From: Candidatus Woesearchaeota archaeon
Lineage (GTDB): Archaea; Nanobdellota; Nanobdellia; Woesearchaeales; JAUUYB01
Assembly (NCBI GenBank): GCA_030590605.1
Contig: JAUUYB010000061.1
Span: 1-6,636 of the forward strand
DNA length: 6,636 bases
Direction of reading: 5' to 3'
Positions 1 through 6,400 of the stretch are shown here, piece by piece. How positions within the stretch are numbered: position 1 is the first letter of the stretch; every line of letters begins with the position of its first letter. Under the pieces are notes generated by a model. That model saw only the letters and a program-made list of their open reading frames with translations. It made no database searches and was not told the DNA's origin. Both the position numbers and the translations under genes were made by a program.

Positions 1-1
1 A

Positions 2-811
2 GGAGACCAGGGAATGATGTTTGGTTACGCATGTAATGAGACTCCAGAGCTCATGCCTCTTCCGATTGCGCTTGCACACAAGCTCACCCTGAAACTCGCA
101 GAAGTAAGGAAGTCGAAAAAGATAAAATATCTCGGACCTGACGGAAAAAGCCAGGTGACAGTAGAGTATGAAGGGGGCAAGCCTCTAAGGATAGAAGCTA
201 TCGTTGTCTCTTCCCATCATGATGATGGGATCAGCCACGACACGATAGAGAAAGACATCACAGAACTTGTTATCAAGCCGATCTGTAGTGACCTGATGGA
301 CAAGGACACAAAGATATATGTGAATCCTACTGGAAACTTCGTCCGAGGAGGACCATACGCGGATGCAGGTCTGACCGGAAGGAAGATCATCGTAGACACT
401 TATGGTGGTATGGGAAGGCATGGCGGCGGCGCATTTTCAGGCAAGGATCCGACAAAAGTTGACAGGAGCGCCGCATACGCTGCAAGGTACATCGCAAAGA
501 ACATCGTTGCAGCGAAGCTTGCAGAACGTTGCGAAGTCCAGCTTGCATACGCAATCGGTATCGCTGAGCCTATGAGTATCCTGATCGACACTTTTGGGAC
601 AGGTATCATTTCTGATACTAAGATATCTGAGCTTGTGAGGAAGCATTTTCCTGTCAAGCCTGGAGACATACTTGAACAGCTCGACCTCAGGAGGCCTATC
701 TACCAGAAAACAGCGTCTTATGGCCATTTCGGAAGAGATGACCCTGATTTCACTTGGGAGAAGACAGATAAGGCTGAACTCCTCAGGAAAGAAGCAGGGA
801 TTCCTAAGTAG
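2..811 (+). CDS. metK: S-adenosylmethionine synthetase, bacterial-type MetK (5' partial)
   Basis: Makes S-adenosylmethionine from methionine and ATP, releasing phosphate and pyrophosphate; cytosolic. The gene runs off the left edge. Codons from base 2 read [10 protein letters not shown], which completes the first SAM-synthase signature (GAGDQG-x3-GY), so the ATG at 14 is internal. About 269 residues are visible of the roughly 380-400 usual, so about the N-terminal third is missing. Catalytic elements known from E. coli MetK are present: the PDGKSQ lysine (near 138-155), TGRK (near 378-390), the second signature GGGAFSGKD (near 424-450) with the following PTKVD, and the C-terminal [14 protein letters not shown] block. 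Similarity to bacterial MetK is strong throughout. Archaea usually carry a very different SAM synthetase, so this form in an archaeal context suggests lateral acquisition (inference). It ends with TAG, 81 bases before the ATPase gene, which has its own promoter. Confidence 0.96.
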   Translation, partial: GDQGMMFGYACNETPELMPLPIALAHKLTLKLAEVRKSKKIKYLGPDGKSQVTVEYEGGKPLRIEAIVVSSHHDDGISHDTIEKDITELVIKPICSDLMDKDTKIYVNPTGNFVRGGPYADAGLTGRKIIVDTYGGMGRHGGGAFSGKDPTKVDRSAAYAARYIAKNIVAAKLAERCEVQLAYAIGIAEPMSILIDTFGTGIISDTKISELVRKHFPVKPGDILEQLDLRRPIYQKTASYGHFGRDDPDFTWEKTDKAELLRKEAGIPK

Positions 812-830
812 GTATCCAGCAGACTTTGAG

Positions 831-852
831 TTTAAATAGCAATATTTATATA
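831..852 (+). promoter_or_regulatory. Archaeal TATA-box promoter for the ATPase-flavodoxin unit
   Basis: The metK-ATPase gap contains two AT-rich boxes, TTTAAATA (831-838) and TTTATATA (845-852). The second has the archaeal box-A consensus and would place transcription start near 870-876, giving a leader of about 20 bases. A nine-T run (857-865) follows at once. It could act as the metK terminator or simply be the AT-rich initiator region. Confidence 0.6.
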
Positions 853-856
853 TTCA

Positions 857-865
857 TTTTTTTTT
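857..865 (+). terminator. T-run, possible metK terminator
   Basis: Nine consecutive T residues lie 45 bases after the metK stop, followed by more pyrimidine-rich sequence to about 875. Archaeal RNA polymerase can terminate at oligo-T tracts without a hairpin, and no strong hairpin is visible here. Because the run sits downstream of the putative TATA box, it may instead be part of the next promoter. Confidence 0.35.
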
Positions 866-879
866 ATTCTTTCTTAAAA

Positions 880-885
880 GAGGTG
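880..885 (+). promoter_or_regulatory. Ribosome binding site of the KaiC-like gene
   Basis: GAGGTG lies 7 bases upstream of the ATG at 893. It matches the anti-Shine-Dalgarno end of 16S rRNA and supports that start codon. Unlike the DUF1385 gene further on, this message has a short leader. Confidence 0.6.
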
Positions 886-892
886 TATCTCT

Positions 893-1654
893 ATGGATCG
901 CGTAAGTTTTGGAATCGAAGGGCTGGATAGGATAATTCAGGGAGGTATTCCTGCATCAAATTCTCTTCTTATCTGTGGTTCCCCTGGGACTGGTAAGACT
1001 ATACTTTCATTGCATTATCTTTGGCACGGAGCGACCCAGATGAATGAGAAAGGGATTTATGTCTCTATTGAAGAGACCCCGGAGGATCTGAAGGCGCAGG
1101 CCATGCAGTTCGGGTGGGATTTCTCGGATCTTGAACATCGCGGACTCATTAGGTTCATCAAGATCCCTATAGATACTGTGAACACTGAGATTTTCAAGAT
1201 AATCGGTGATGCATTCTACGAGATGGGAGATGTGAAACGGATGGTAGTTGATTCACTCTCCATACTTTCGATCAACGCATCGATGTACACTCTTCCGATC
1301 AAGACTATAGTGGATGGTGAGGAGAAATATTCACCTAACGGTCTTGTGCCATCCCCGATGACGATGAGCGATGAGACAAAGCAGTTCATCTATATATTCG
1401 CAAGCAAGGTATCAGAGCTTGGAGCGACTACGATATTCGTTGGAGACTCCCCTGAAAGCGGAAACTTCATCACCCGGGACACTGTCTCAGAGTTCGTCTG
1501 TGATGGAGTGATTAAGCTGGATCTAAAAGAATTCGGGAAGACTATAGTAAGGACTCTCGCAGTCAGGAAGATGCGTTCGACTCGGGCTGAGATGGGATAC
1601 CATACTCTTGAGTTCCACGACCACGGAATCGAGGTCAAAGGCTTCGAATATTAG
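893..1654 (+). CDS. Single-domain KaiC/RAD55-like RecA-superfamily ATPase
   Basis: A 253-residue ATPase of the KaiC/RAD55 group (COG0467 type), with one RecA-like domain where cyanobacterial KaiC has two. Walker A is GSPGTGKT (residues 29-36). The KaiC-type acidic pair lies in YVSIEETPEDLKAQA (56-70, Glu60-Glu61), and Walker B is RMVVDSLS (116-123). The C-terminal segment VRTLAVRKMRSTRAEMGYH leads into a GIEVKG ending, as in KaiC domains. Residues about 131-160, just after Walker B, form an apparently extended loop rich in Pro and Met, in a region that is often shorter in relatives. The start is fixed by GAGGTG 7 bases upstream. Such archaeal proteins are generally linked to signalling or regulation, but the precise role is unknown. 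The flavodoxin-like gene begins 3 bases after its stop, so the two are probably co-transcribed. Confidence 0.88.
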   Translation: MDRVSFGIEGLDRIIQGGIPASNSLLICGSPGTGKTILSLHYLWHGATQMNEKGIYVSIEETPEDLKAQAMQFGWDFSDLEHRGLIRFIKIPIDTVNTEIFKIIGDAFYEMGDVKRMVVDSLSILSINASMYTLPIKTIVDGEEKYSPNGLVPSPMTMSDETKQFIYIFASKVSELGATTIFVGDSPESGNFITRDTVSEFVCDGVIKLDLKEFGKTIVRTLAVRKMRSTRAEMGYHTLEFHDHGIEVKGFEY

Positions 1655-1657
1655 AGA

Positions 1658-2152
1658 ATGGTAAATATACTTAATGTCTATGACTCTGTCTATGGTAATA
1701 CTAAGGAGATTGCAGAATATTTCGATAAGCATCTCCAGAGAAAAGAGCATGCAGTGGTCACTGCAGATGTTAAAGATGTGAGGGAAGAGCTGATCCAAAA
1801 AGCTGATTTCTTTGTTCTCGGCTGTCCTACTCACTTCTGGAGGCCGTCTAAGGATATGGCCAGATTCATTTCAAAGATTTTCAGGCTTCGTGTCCATGAG
1901 AAATATGCGCTTGTCTATGATACTCATCTACATAACCTGTTCAGTGGAAGCGCTTCTGGAAAGATGGCGAGGATGCTTTTTTCCCTTAAGTTCAAGATGC
2001 TTAATAAGGGTGAAGGGTTCATAGTAGAAGGGACCAAGGGTCCGCTTCGGTTGGGAGAGGTCCACAAGGTGGAGATGCTCGCAGCAAGGGTCGTTTCTTA
2101 TCTGGGGGGTCTTGATATGGAGAACCTCCATACACCTGGCTTTGTTCTTTGA
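1658..2152 (+). CDS. Flavodoxin-domain protein
   Basis: A 164-residue soluble protein with a flavodoxin fold, probably binding FMN and carrying electrons or acting as a small reductase. The first strand and phosphate-binding loop are clear: NILNVYDSVYGNTKEIAE, with the loop at residues 9-15. The second loop is GCPTHFWRPS (55-64), and the third loop region follows VYDTH (about 86-103) with a Gly/Ser-rich stretch. The C-terminal part (GFIVEGTKGPLRLGEV) resembles other archaeal flavodoxin-like proteins. The gene starts 3 bases after the ATPase stop with no strong Shine-Dalgarno site, so its translation may depend on coupling to the ATPase gene. The physiological partner cannot be told from sequence. 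The pairing with a KaiC-like ATPase suggests a redox-linked function, which is an inference from operon structure alone. Confidence 0.85.
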   Translation: MVNILNVYDSVYGNTKEIAEYFDKHLQRKEHAVVTADVKDVREELIQKADFFVLGCPTHFWRPSKDMARFISKIFRLRVHEKYALVYDTHLHNLFSGSASGKMARMLFSLKFKMLNKGEGFIVEGTKGPLRLGEVHKVEMLAARVVSYLGGLDMENLHTPGFVL

Positions 2153-2175
2153 TGTGGTATAAGAGGTGTAGCATC

Positions 2176-2190
2176 CGAAAGTATTAAAAA
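2176..2190 (+). promoter_or_regulatory. BRE/TATA promoter, probable leaderless start of the DUF1385 gene
   Basis: CGAAAG followed by TATTAAAAA (2182-2190) looks like a purine-rich BRE joined to a TATA box. Its centre lies about 27 bases before the ATG at 2213, the usual archaeal distance from TATA box to transcription start. No Shine-Dalgarno site lies just before the ATG. The transcript therefore probably begins at or within a few bases of the start codon. Confidence 0.55.
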
Positions 2191-2212
2191 ATCCTGCACA
2201 ATCTTCTTTTAT

Positions 2213-3079
2213 ATGTCAAATCATGTAGGTGGCCAGGCCCTGATTGAAGGCGTCATGATGCGGAACGGAAACAAGATAGCGACCGCAGTCATCCAGGGCG
2301 ATAACATCAAGGTGAAGGCATTCAAGGTAAAACCGCTCTCTTCTAGGAACAAGTTATTCTCGCTTCCATTCATCCGTGGCGTATTCAATCTTATCGATAT
2401 GACATATATCGGGATGAAAGAGATGATCTGGTCTGCTAATGAGTCAGCAGGAGAATCAGATGAGAAGCTGGAGACCAAGGAGATAGTGATATCGATAGGG
2501 TTTTCGATCGTGTTCGCACTTCTCCTCTTTAAGGTATTGCCTCTCGGTATCACCAAACTTTTGCATACAAATGATATTATCGGAGATAGCGCAATAATTT
2601 TCAATCTGATAGATGGTCTGATCAGGATATCAGTTTTCCTCCTTTATATCTACATTGTCTCGCTTTTCCCTGATATCAGGAGAGTTTTCGAATATCATGG
2701 GGCAGAGCATATGACAGTCAACTGTTACGAGGCGGGTGAGAAGTTGACTATCAAGAACGCTAGGAAATACACTACAATCCATTCTCGCTGCGGAACAAGC
2801 TTCCTGTTCATAGTACTTATTTTCGCTATCCTTATTTTCTCTATTGTTCCGATAGAACTCCCTTTCTTCTTGCTTCTCTTCGCCCGTCTTCCGTTTTTAT
2901 TCCCTATTGCAGGTGTGGCTTACGAAGTGCTGAAGCTCTCAGCGAAGTACGAAGGGAACCCATTCTTCAAGGCACTCATCCTTCCTGGTCTCCTTTTCCA
3001 GAAGATAACGACCAAGACGCCTGACAACCGCCAGATCGAAGTCGCGATCGCTGCACTGAAAGGCGTAGTTAAGAGTTAA
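2213..3079 (+). CDS. DUF1385 (YqhQ-like) integral membrane protein
   Basis: A 288-residue member of the DUF1385/COG3872 family, described as a predicted metal-dependent enzyme but without an established reaction. Family hallmarks are in order: GGQALIEGVMMR (residues 6-17), PFIRGVFNL (52-60), EYHGAEH (160-166), HSRCGTSF (190-197), and the C-terminal PGLLFQKITTKTPDNRQIEV (258-277) running into AIAAL. The conserved His/Glu/Cys residues of the central motifs are candidate metal ligands. Four hydrophobic stretches at about 91-110, 132-152, 196-214 and 216-238 make it a polytopic membrane protein. The length is normal and the protein looks intact. The ATG at 2213 is the only plausible start, since no upstream in-frame start codon is seen back to the preceding gene. 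The TATA box spacing implies a leaderless mRNA. The stop codon abuts the tRNA promoter. Confidence 0.9.
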   Translation: MSNHVGGQALIEGVMMRNGNKIATAVIQGDNIKVKAFKVKPLSSRNKLFSLPFIRGVFNLIDMTYIGMKEMIWSANESAGESDEKLETKEIVISIGFSIVFALLLFKVLPLGITKLLHTNDIIGDSAIIFNLIDGLIRISVFLLYIYIVSLFPDIRRVFEYHGAEHMTVNCYEAGEKLTIKNARKYTTIHSRCGTSFLFIVLIFAILIFSIVPIELPFFLLLFARLPFLFPIAGVAYEVLKLSAKYEGNPFFKALILPGLLFQKITTKTPDNRQIEVAIAALKGVVKS

Positions 3080-3088
3080 ATTTATAAA
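3076..3088 (+). promoter_or_regulatory. TATA box of the tRNA-Gln gene
   Basis: TTAAATTTATAAA overlaps the DUF1385 stop codon, and its core TTTATAAA (3081-3088) lies 30 bases before the mature tRNA 5' end. Transcription would start near 3108-3112, leaving a short leader for RNase P to remove. The tRNA thus has its own promoter despite lying only 39 bases after the upstream gene. Confidence 0.6.
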
Positions 3089-3118
3089 CAGTCTAACTTC
3101 TCTCAAAAAATGAATTAC

Positions 3119-3191
3119 AGCCCTGTAGTGTAGTGGCCAATCATCTTCGGTTCTGGGCCGAAGGACCTCGGTTCGAATCCGGGCAGGGCTA
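3119..3191 (+). tRNA. tRNA-Gln (anticodon CTG)
   Basis: A complete 73-base tRNA without intron. The acceptor stem pairs AGCCCTG (3119-3125) with CAGGGCT (3184-3190), 7 of 7 pairs, and the discriminator is A3191. The anticodon stem TTCGG/CCGAA (3146-3150, 3158-3162) encloses the loop TTCTGGG with anticodon CTG at 3153-3155, reading CAG as glutamine. The T arm is CTCGG-TTCGAAT-CCGGG (3167-3183), with one T-G pair. The D arm has the GG pair at 3135-3136 and a weak stem. The 3' CCA is not encoded and must be added after transcription. The A1-U72 first pair is seen in other archaeal tRNA-Gln. A T-run follows directly. An exact copy of its last 52 bases lies downstream. Confidence 0.95.
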
Positions 3192-3192
3192 C

Positions 3193-3205
3193 TTTTTTTT
3201 CTTTT
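3193..3205 (+). terminator. T-run terminator of tRNA-Gln
   Basis: Eight T residues (3193-3200), one C and four more T residues begin two bases after the tRNA discriminator. This is a typical archaeal oligo-T termination signal. Confidence 0.6.
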
Positions 3206-3222
3206 GACTCATATTCAGATTC

Positions 3223-3249
3223 GTGAGACTTCCGGTAGGAATGTCTCAC
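3223..3249. repeat. Inverted repeat / hairpin in the tRNA spacer
   Basis: GTGAGAC (3223-3229) pairs fully with GTCTCAC (3243-3249). Inside it TTCC (3230-3233) pairs with GGAA (3238-3241) around a GGTA tetraloop, leaving T3242 as a single bulge. That is 11 base pairs in a 27-base element, much stronger than expected by chance in this AT-rich gap. It lies between the tRNA terminator and the partial tRNA copy. Its role is unknown: a stable RNA hairpin or a protein-binding palindrome are both possible. Confidence 0.6.
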
Positions 3250-3262
3250 TTGGTCGCCATTG

Positions 3263-3283
3263 ATCAAACTTGGCAAGTTTGGT
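3263..3283. repeat. Second inverted repeat / hairpin in the tRNA spacer
   Basis: CAAACTT (3265-3271) pairs perfectly with AAGTTTG (3275-3281) across a GGC loop. A T-G and an A-T pair extend it outward to 3263/3283. It ends five bases before the partial tRNA copy begins. Together with the preceding hairpin it makes nearly half of the 96-base spacer self-complementary. Confidence 0.55.
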
Positions 3284-3287
3284 GGGC

Positions 3288-3339
3288 ATCATCTTCGGTT
3301 CTGGGCCGAAGGACCTCGGTTCGAATCCGGGCAGGGCTA
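3288..3339 (+). pseudogene. Partial tRNA-Gln copy (52 bases, A21 to discriminator)
   Basis: Bases 3288-3339 are identical to 3140-3191, the 3' 52 bases of tRNA-Gln. They include the 3' strand of the D stem, the whole anticodon arm with CTG, the variable loop, the T arm and the 3' acceptor strand. No AGCCCTG-like 5' acceptor strand lies upstream, so it cannot fold as a full tRNA. Perfect identity means either recent duplication or maintained function. It fits an attachment-site remnant left by an element integrating at a tRNA 3' end, but the copied length is on the long side and no integrase is present. T-rich sequence (3341-3345, 3347-3349, 3355-3360) follows, as after the real tRNA. Confidence 0.85.
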
Positions 3340-3340
3340 G

Positions 3341-3360
3341 TTTTTCTTTCTTTGTTTTTT
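3341..3360 (+). terminator. T-rich tract after the partial tRNA copy
   Basis: Runs of five, three, three and six T residues follow the partial tRNA copy after a single G. The tract would work as an archaeal oligo-T terminator for any transcript reading through the hairpin and tRNA-fragment region. Confidence 0.4.
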
Positions 3361-3363
3361 AAT

Positions 3364-3377
3364 TCCGGGCAGGGCTA
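3364..3377 (+). repeat. Third, 14-base copy of the tRNA-Gln 3' end
   Basis: TCCGGGCAGGGCTA repeats bases 3178-3191 of the tRNA exactly: the last T-loop base, the 3' T-stem strand, the 3' acceptor strand and the discriminator. It directly follows the T-rich tract. Three nested copies sharing the same 3' end form a ladder expected from repeated integration or from successive slippage or duplication. Confidence 0.7.
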
Positions 3378-3395
3378 TCCTAAGAATTAGGTTCA

Positions 3396-3429
3396 CGCAT
3401 TGAACATTCTATTTTTCTTGGACAATGCG
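3396..3429 (-). terminator. Inverted repeat after the surface-protein gene, possible terminator
   Basis: CGCATTG (3396-3402) and CAATGCG (3423-3429) are perfect 7-base complements around a 20-base AT-rich loop, 11 bases beyond the stop of the minus-strand gene. Two weaker 5-base inverted repeats lie next to it (3379-3391 and 3391-3405). A transcription-ending role for the convergent gene is possible. No T-run follows on the minus strand, so this is tentative. Confidence 0.3.
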
Positions 3430-3440
3430 AGTAGGATGAC

Positions 3441-6400
3441 TTATGTATTATCCTTCTTATCTTGTTGTGTGTCCTTTCCATACCCTCTGTTATAGATATT
3501 GATGATCTCTGGATAGAAGTGTTTCTTCTGCTCATGGTTGAGATGAGTATAGGTCTCTTTTATTATAGGATAGACACGCCTTGCTCCATCTATAGTCTCC
3601 CCTTCCTGTATGAGTTTCTCCATCTGTTTGGGGTATGATTGCCCGTTTACAAAAATGAGTATCAAGGCTCCTGATGCTATGAAGAAGACGATTATGATGT
3701 AGACGATATAACTGCTTTCCTTTCCATCTGATTCAGGGAATGTTTCTTGTGTGACCTCTCCTGTTATTGGAGGGGCAGTCTCTCCATTTTCAGAGGGTTC
3801 TGATTCTTCCGATATTTCTGGGTCAGCGATGGTTCCCTCTTCATGTGATCCGATGGCAAAATAGCTGAATCCTGGTGTCATGGCTTCATATATGGTCTCA
3901 CTAGAGTTCGTCTGGACAATAGATGTTTCGAGAGGGCTCCAGGTTCCGGTATACCGCATGAGGACTATCTCTGTCGGAAGGACAGAATTGTTCACGAACC
4001 ATTCCCGAGGTACACTGAATCTTATGCTGATATCCGAAACATCCGATATAGATGTGCTTAGGTTGATGTACTTGTACGCACTCTGGACTTGAGTCACTAC
4101 TTCAGGCATCTCTGTCAGGCCTTCTATCTTGAATGACACGTCTTCCTGTTCACTATTGACCCTGAAAGAGAGGGCAGTGAAGGGGACTTCCTTCTTGTCA
4201 ATCTCGATCGTCATCTCCCCTGGGGAGACCAGCTGATATGTTACGGAAAAGTAAGGTCTCGCAAAGCCGCCTCCGCCTCCGCCTCCGCCACTTCCACCAC
4301 TGCTTGGAGGAGGTACAGTCTCTGTAGGTTCTGCCGTCACTATATATAGGACAAAGACGGAGTAATCAGTCGTCTCGAAATAGAACTGGAGCGGATCTGT
4401 GTTATTATCCACCACCTTGACAGGTAAGATCTCTTCAGAATTTCCATGGTCTGCACGGACTTTTATCTTGCTCTCGAGCGAGGTTATATCAAGGTCGACT
4501 TTATTGTAGAGATCAGCGAGAGGGATGGTGAAATATACATATGAACTGTCTTCTGTGTCTGCGGTGATATTGAGGTAGACCAGGACCTCTACCGCTGCAG
4601 CGCCAGGGTCGTCATTGGAGATGCTGGAGTTTGTGATCTCATCAGCCCAATCCGGAACCAGGACCGATATCAAGAGAGAGGTGGAAGATGAATTTATTCC
4701 TGTGATGCCTGATATGAAATGCTCGGCAAGCGTGTTTTCGAGGTCTTCTGCACCTACTTCTCCTGTCTCTGAGGTATTGATGATGACTGGTATGGTGTTG
4801 TTGATAGTGACAGCGAAAGTCACGGATTGGTTATTCCCCATCTCATCTACAGCGAGGGCAGAGATATTGTGCGGGCCATCCCTGAAATCAAAGGTGTTAA
4901 GATCATATGTGTTGTTCTGTGTCGTGTTCCATCTCCTATAGCCGTCGACAAGCAGCCATATCCTCTGGATTCCGCTGCGGGAGTCGAAAGCACCTAGAGA
5001 TAACCGGACTGTCCCGTTATACGAAGAGCCGTTGATAAGAGGGGTCATTGAGACAGAAGGCTTGGAAGTGTCGAAGAGGTAAGTATAGGTATTTTCCGTG
5101 CTTTGGAGGGTGTTATTCGCCTTGATGTATACTGAGAACGGCGCAGCCTCGTTCCCTTGCGCAGTTACGGACAAGGAGGCTCCTGCGGGAACCAATGCCC
5201 CTGATGAAGAAGTGTTATAATAACCGGAGACTCCGGCACCGCCGATGGAGAACCCAAGAGATGATCCATTAGAGATATATGACCCGTTTATCGTAGAGGC
5301 GGTGATGCTCGGAGCGGTATCGTTGACCTCTATCTGGACTATGGAAATATCTGAATAGGAATTCCCTGCGACATCGACCACGCGTATTGAGAGATTATGG
5401 AATCCTTCTGTTTGCGGTGCAGGGATCGTTCTTGTATAGTACTGTCCTGATTTGACCAAGGCATATTGATTGCCAATTGTCACTGTCACGTCAGCTATCC
5501 CTGACACATCATCGCTGACCTTCGCCTGGACGACTATGGTCGATGTCGTCTTATAGAGAGTCGAGTCGATGCTGAATGAGTCGAGTACAGGTGATGTATC
5601 ATCATACTTGATGGAGACGAACTTGCGGGGCTCCTGGCGGCCGCTGGTATCGACAGAGAGGTAATATACCGTATCGTCCCAGATGTTCGAGGAGACAGCG
5701 GTGCCGCTTCCATTGATCCAGGAACCGTTGGTAGATGACTTGTACATCGTGTAATTGACACCCGATGCTGAATCCGTGGCGTTGAAGGTTATGGTCACGG
5801 TGGAATTATACCAGCCATTGCTCTTGGTTCCGGTTATCGTAGCAGTCGTTGTCGGCGAAGACTTGTCTATGGACACCTTTCGGAGGCCGGTCCTGTTAGA
5901 ATTTGAACTTGAGTCGATACAGTAGACGAACCATGTGTAATTGCCCTGCGGTATGGCGCTGGCCTGGGTCAGGGAGACATTATAGGCATACGCTCCTGAA
6001 ACGGTCATGGTCTGATTCAGGTAGACGGCGCTGGAGTTGAGGATGACGTTACATGTGGTTGAGCCGTCTCTTTCGTCTGAGGCATTGAAAGTCAACTGGA
6101 GACCTACCCCTTTTGACCATATACTGTCCGCTGGACTTATCAGATACACGTTGGGGGCGTTATCGGGTTCCAATGTGAAAGAGCCTCCTGATCGTGACAC
6201 CAGGTTCCCGCTGGTATCATTGACAGCGAAGATCACTGTGTGGACACCTATCTGTGATGGTGTATAGTTCTGTGGTGCCATGCAGGTGTCACTCACGCGG
6301 GCAATCGTAGTGTCTGGTCTCGTGATGTTGGCCCAGCACATGTCGACCTGAACATTATCAGACACTGGGCTGAAGAGAGTCACAGGGTCGCCGTACGTAC

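Noticed and set aside
400..669. Minus-strand reading frames inside metK (also 185-421 and 437-727)
   Set aside because: They lie wholly within the strongly conserved metK and show no recognisable protein features.
14..811. ATG at 14 as the start of metK
   Set aside because: Codons before it (GDQG, from base 2) belong to the conserved GAGDQG motif, so the gene starts outside the window.
2161..2170. AAGAGGTGTA, the same 10-mer as around the ATPase ribosome binding site (878-887)
   Set aside because: No start codon follows at a usable distance; it is probably a chance match.
3288..3339. Second complete tRNA-Gln gene
   Set aside because: There is no 5' acceptor strand and no 5' D-stem strand upstream of the copied 52 bases.
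3288..3339. 3' half of a split tRNA gene
   Set aside because: The copy begins at position 21 and contains the whole anticodon arm, whereas known split tRNAs usually break near the anticodon loop. An intact gene lies next to it and no matching 5' half is seen.
3119..3377. CRISPR-like array
   Set aside because: The repeated copies are nested tRNA 3' ends of unequal length with one spacer, not regularly spaced equal repeats.
4615..4941. Plus-strand frames inside the surface-protein gene (also 3880-4092 and 6037-6267)
   Set aside because: They are antisense shadows of a continuous coding frame with clear domain structure, and have no promoter or ribosome binding site.
5534..5761. Minus-strand frame of 75 codons in another register of the surface-protein gene
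   Set aside because: It overlaps a conserved Ig-like module in the true frame, and its own composition is not protein-like.
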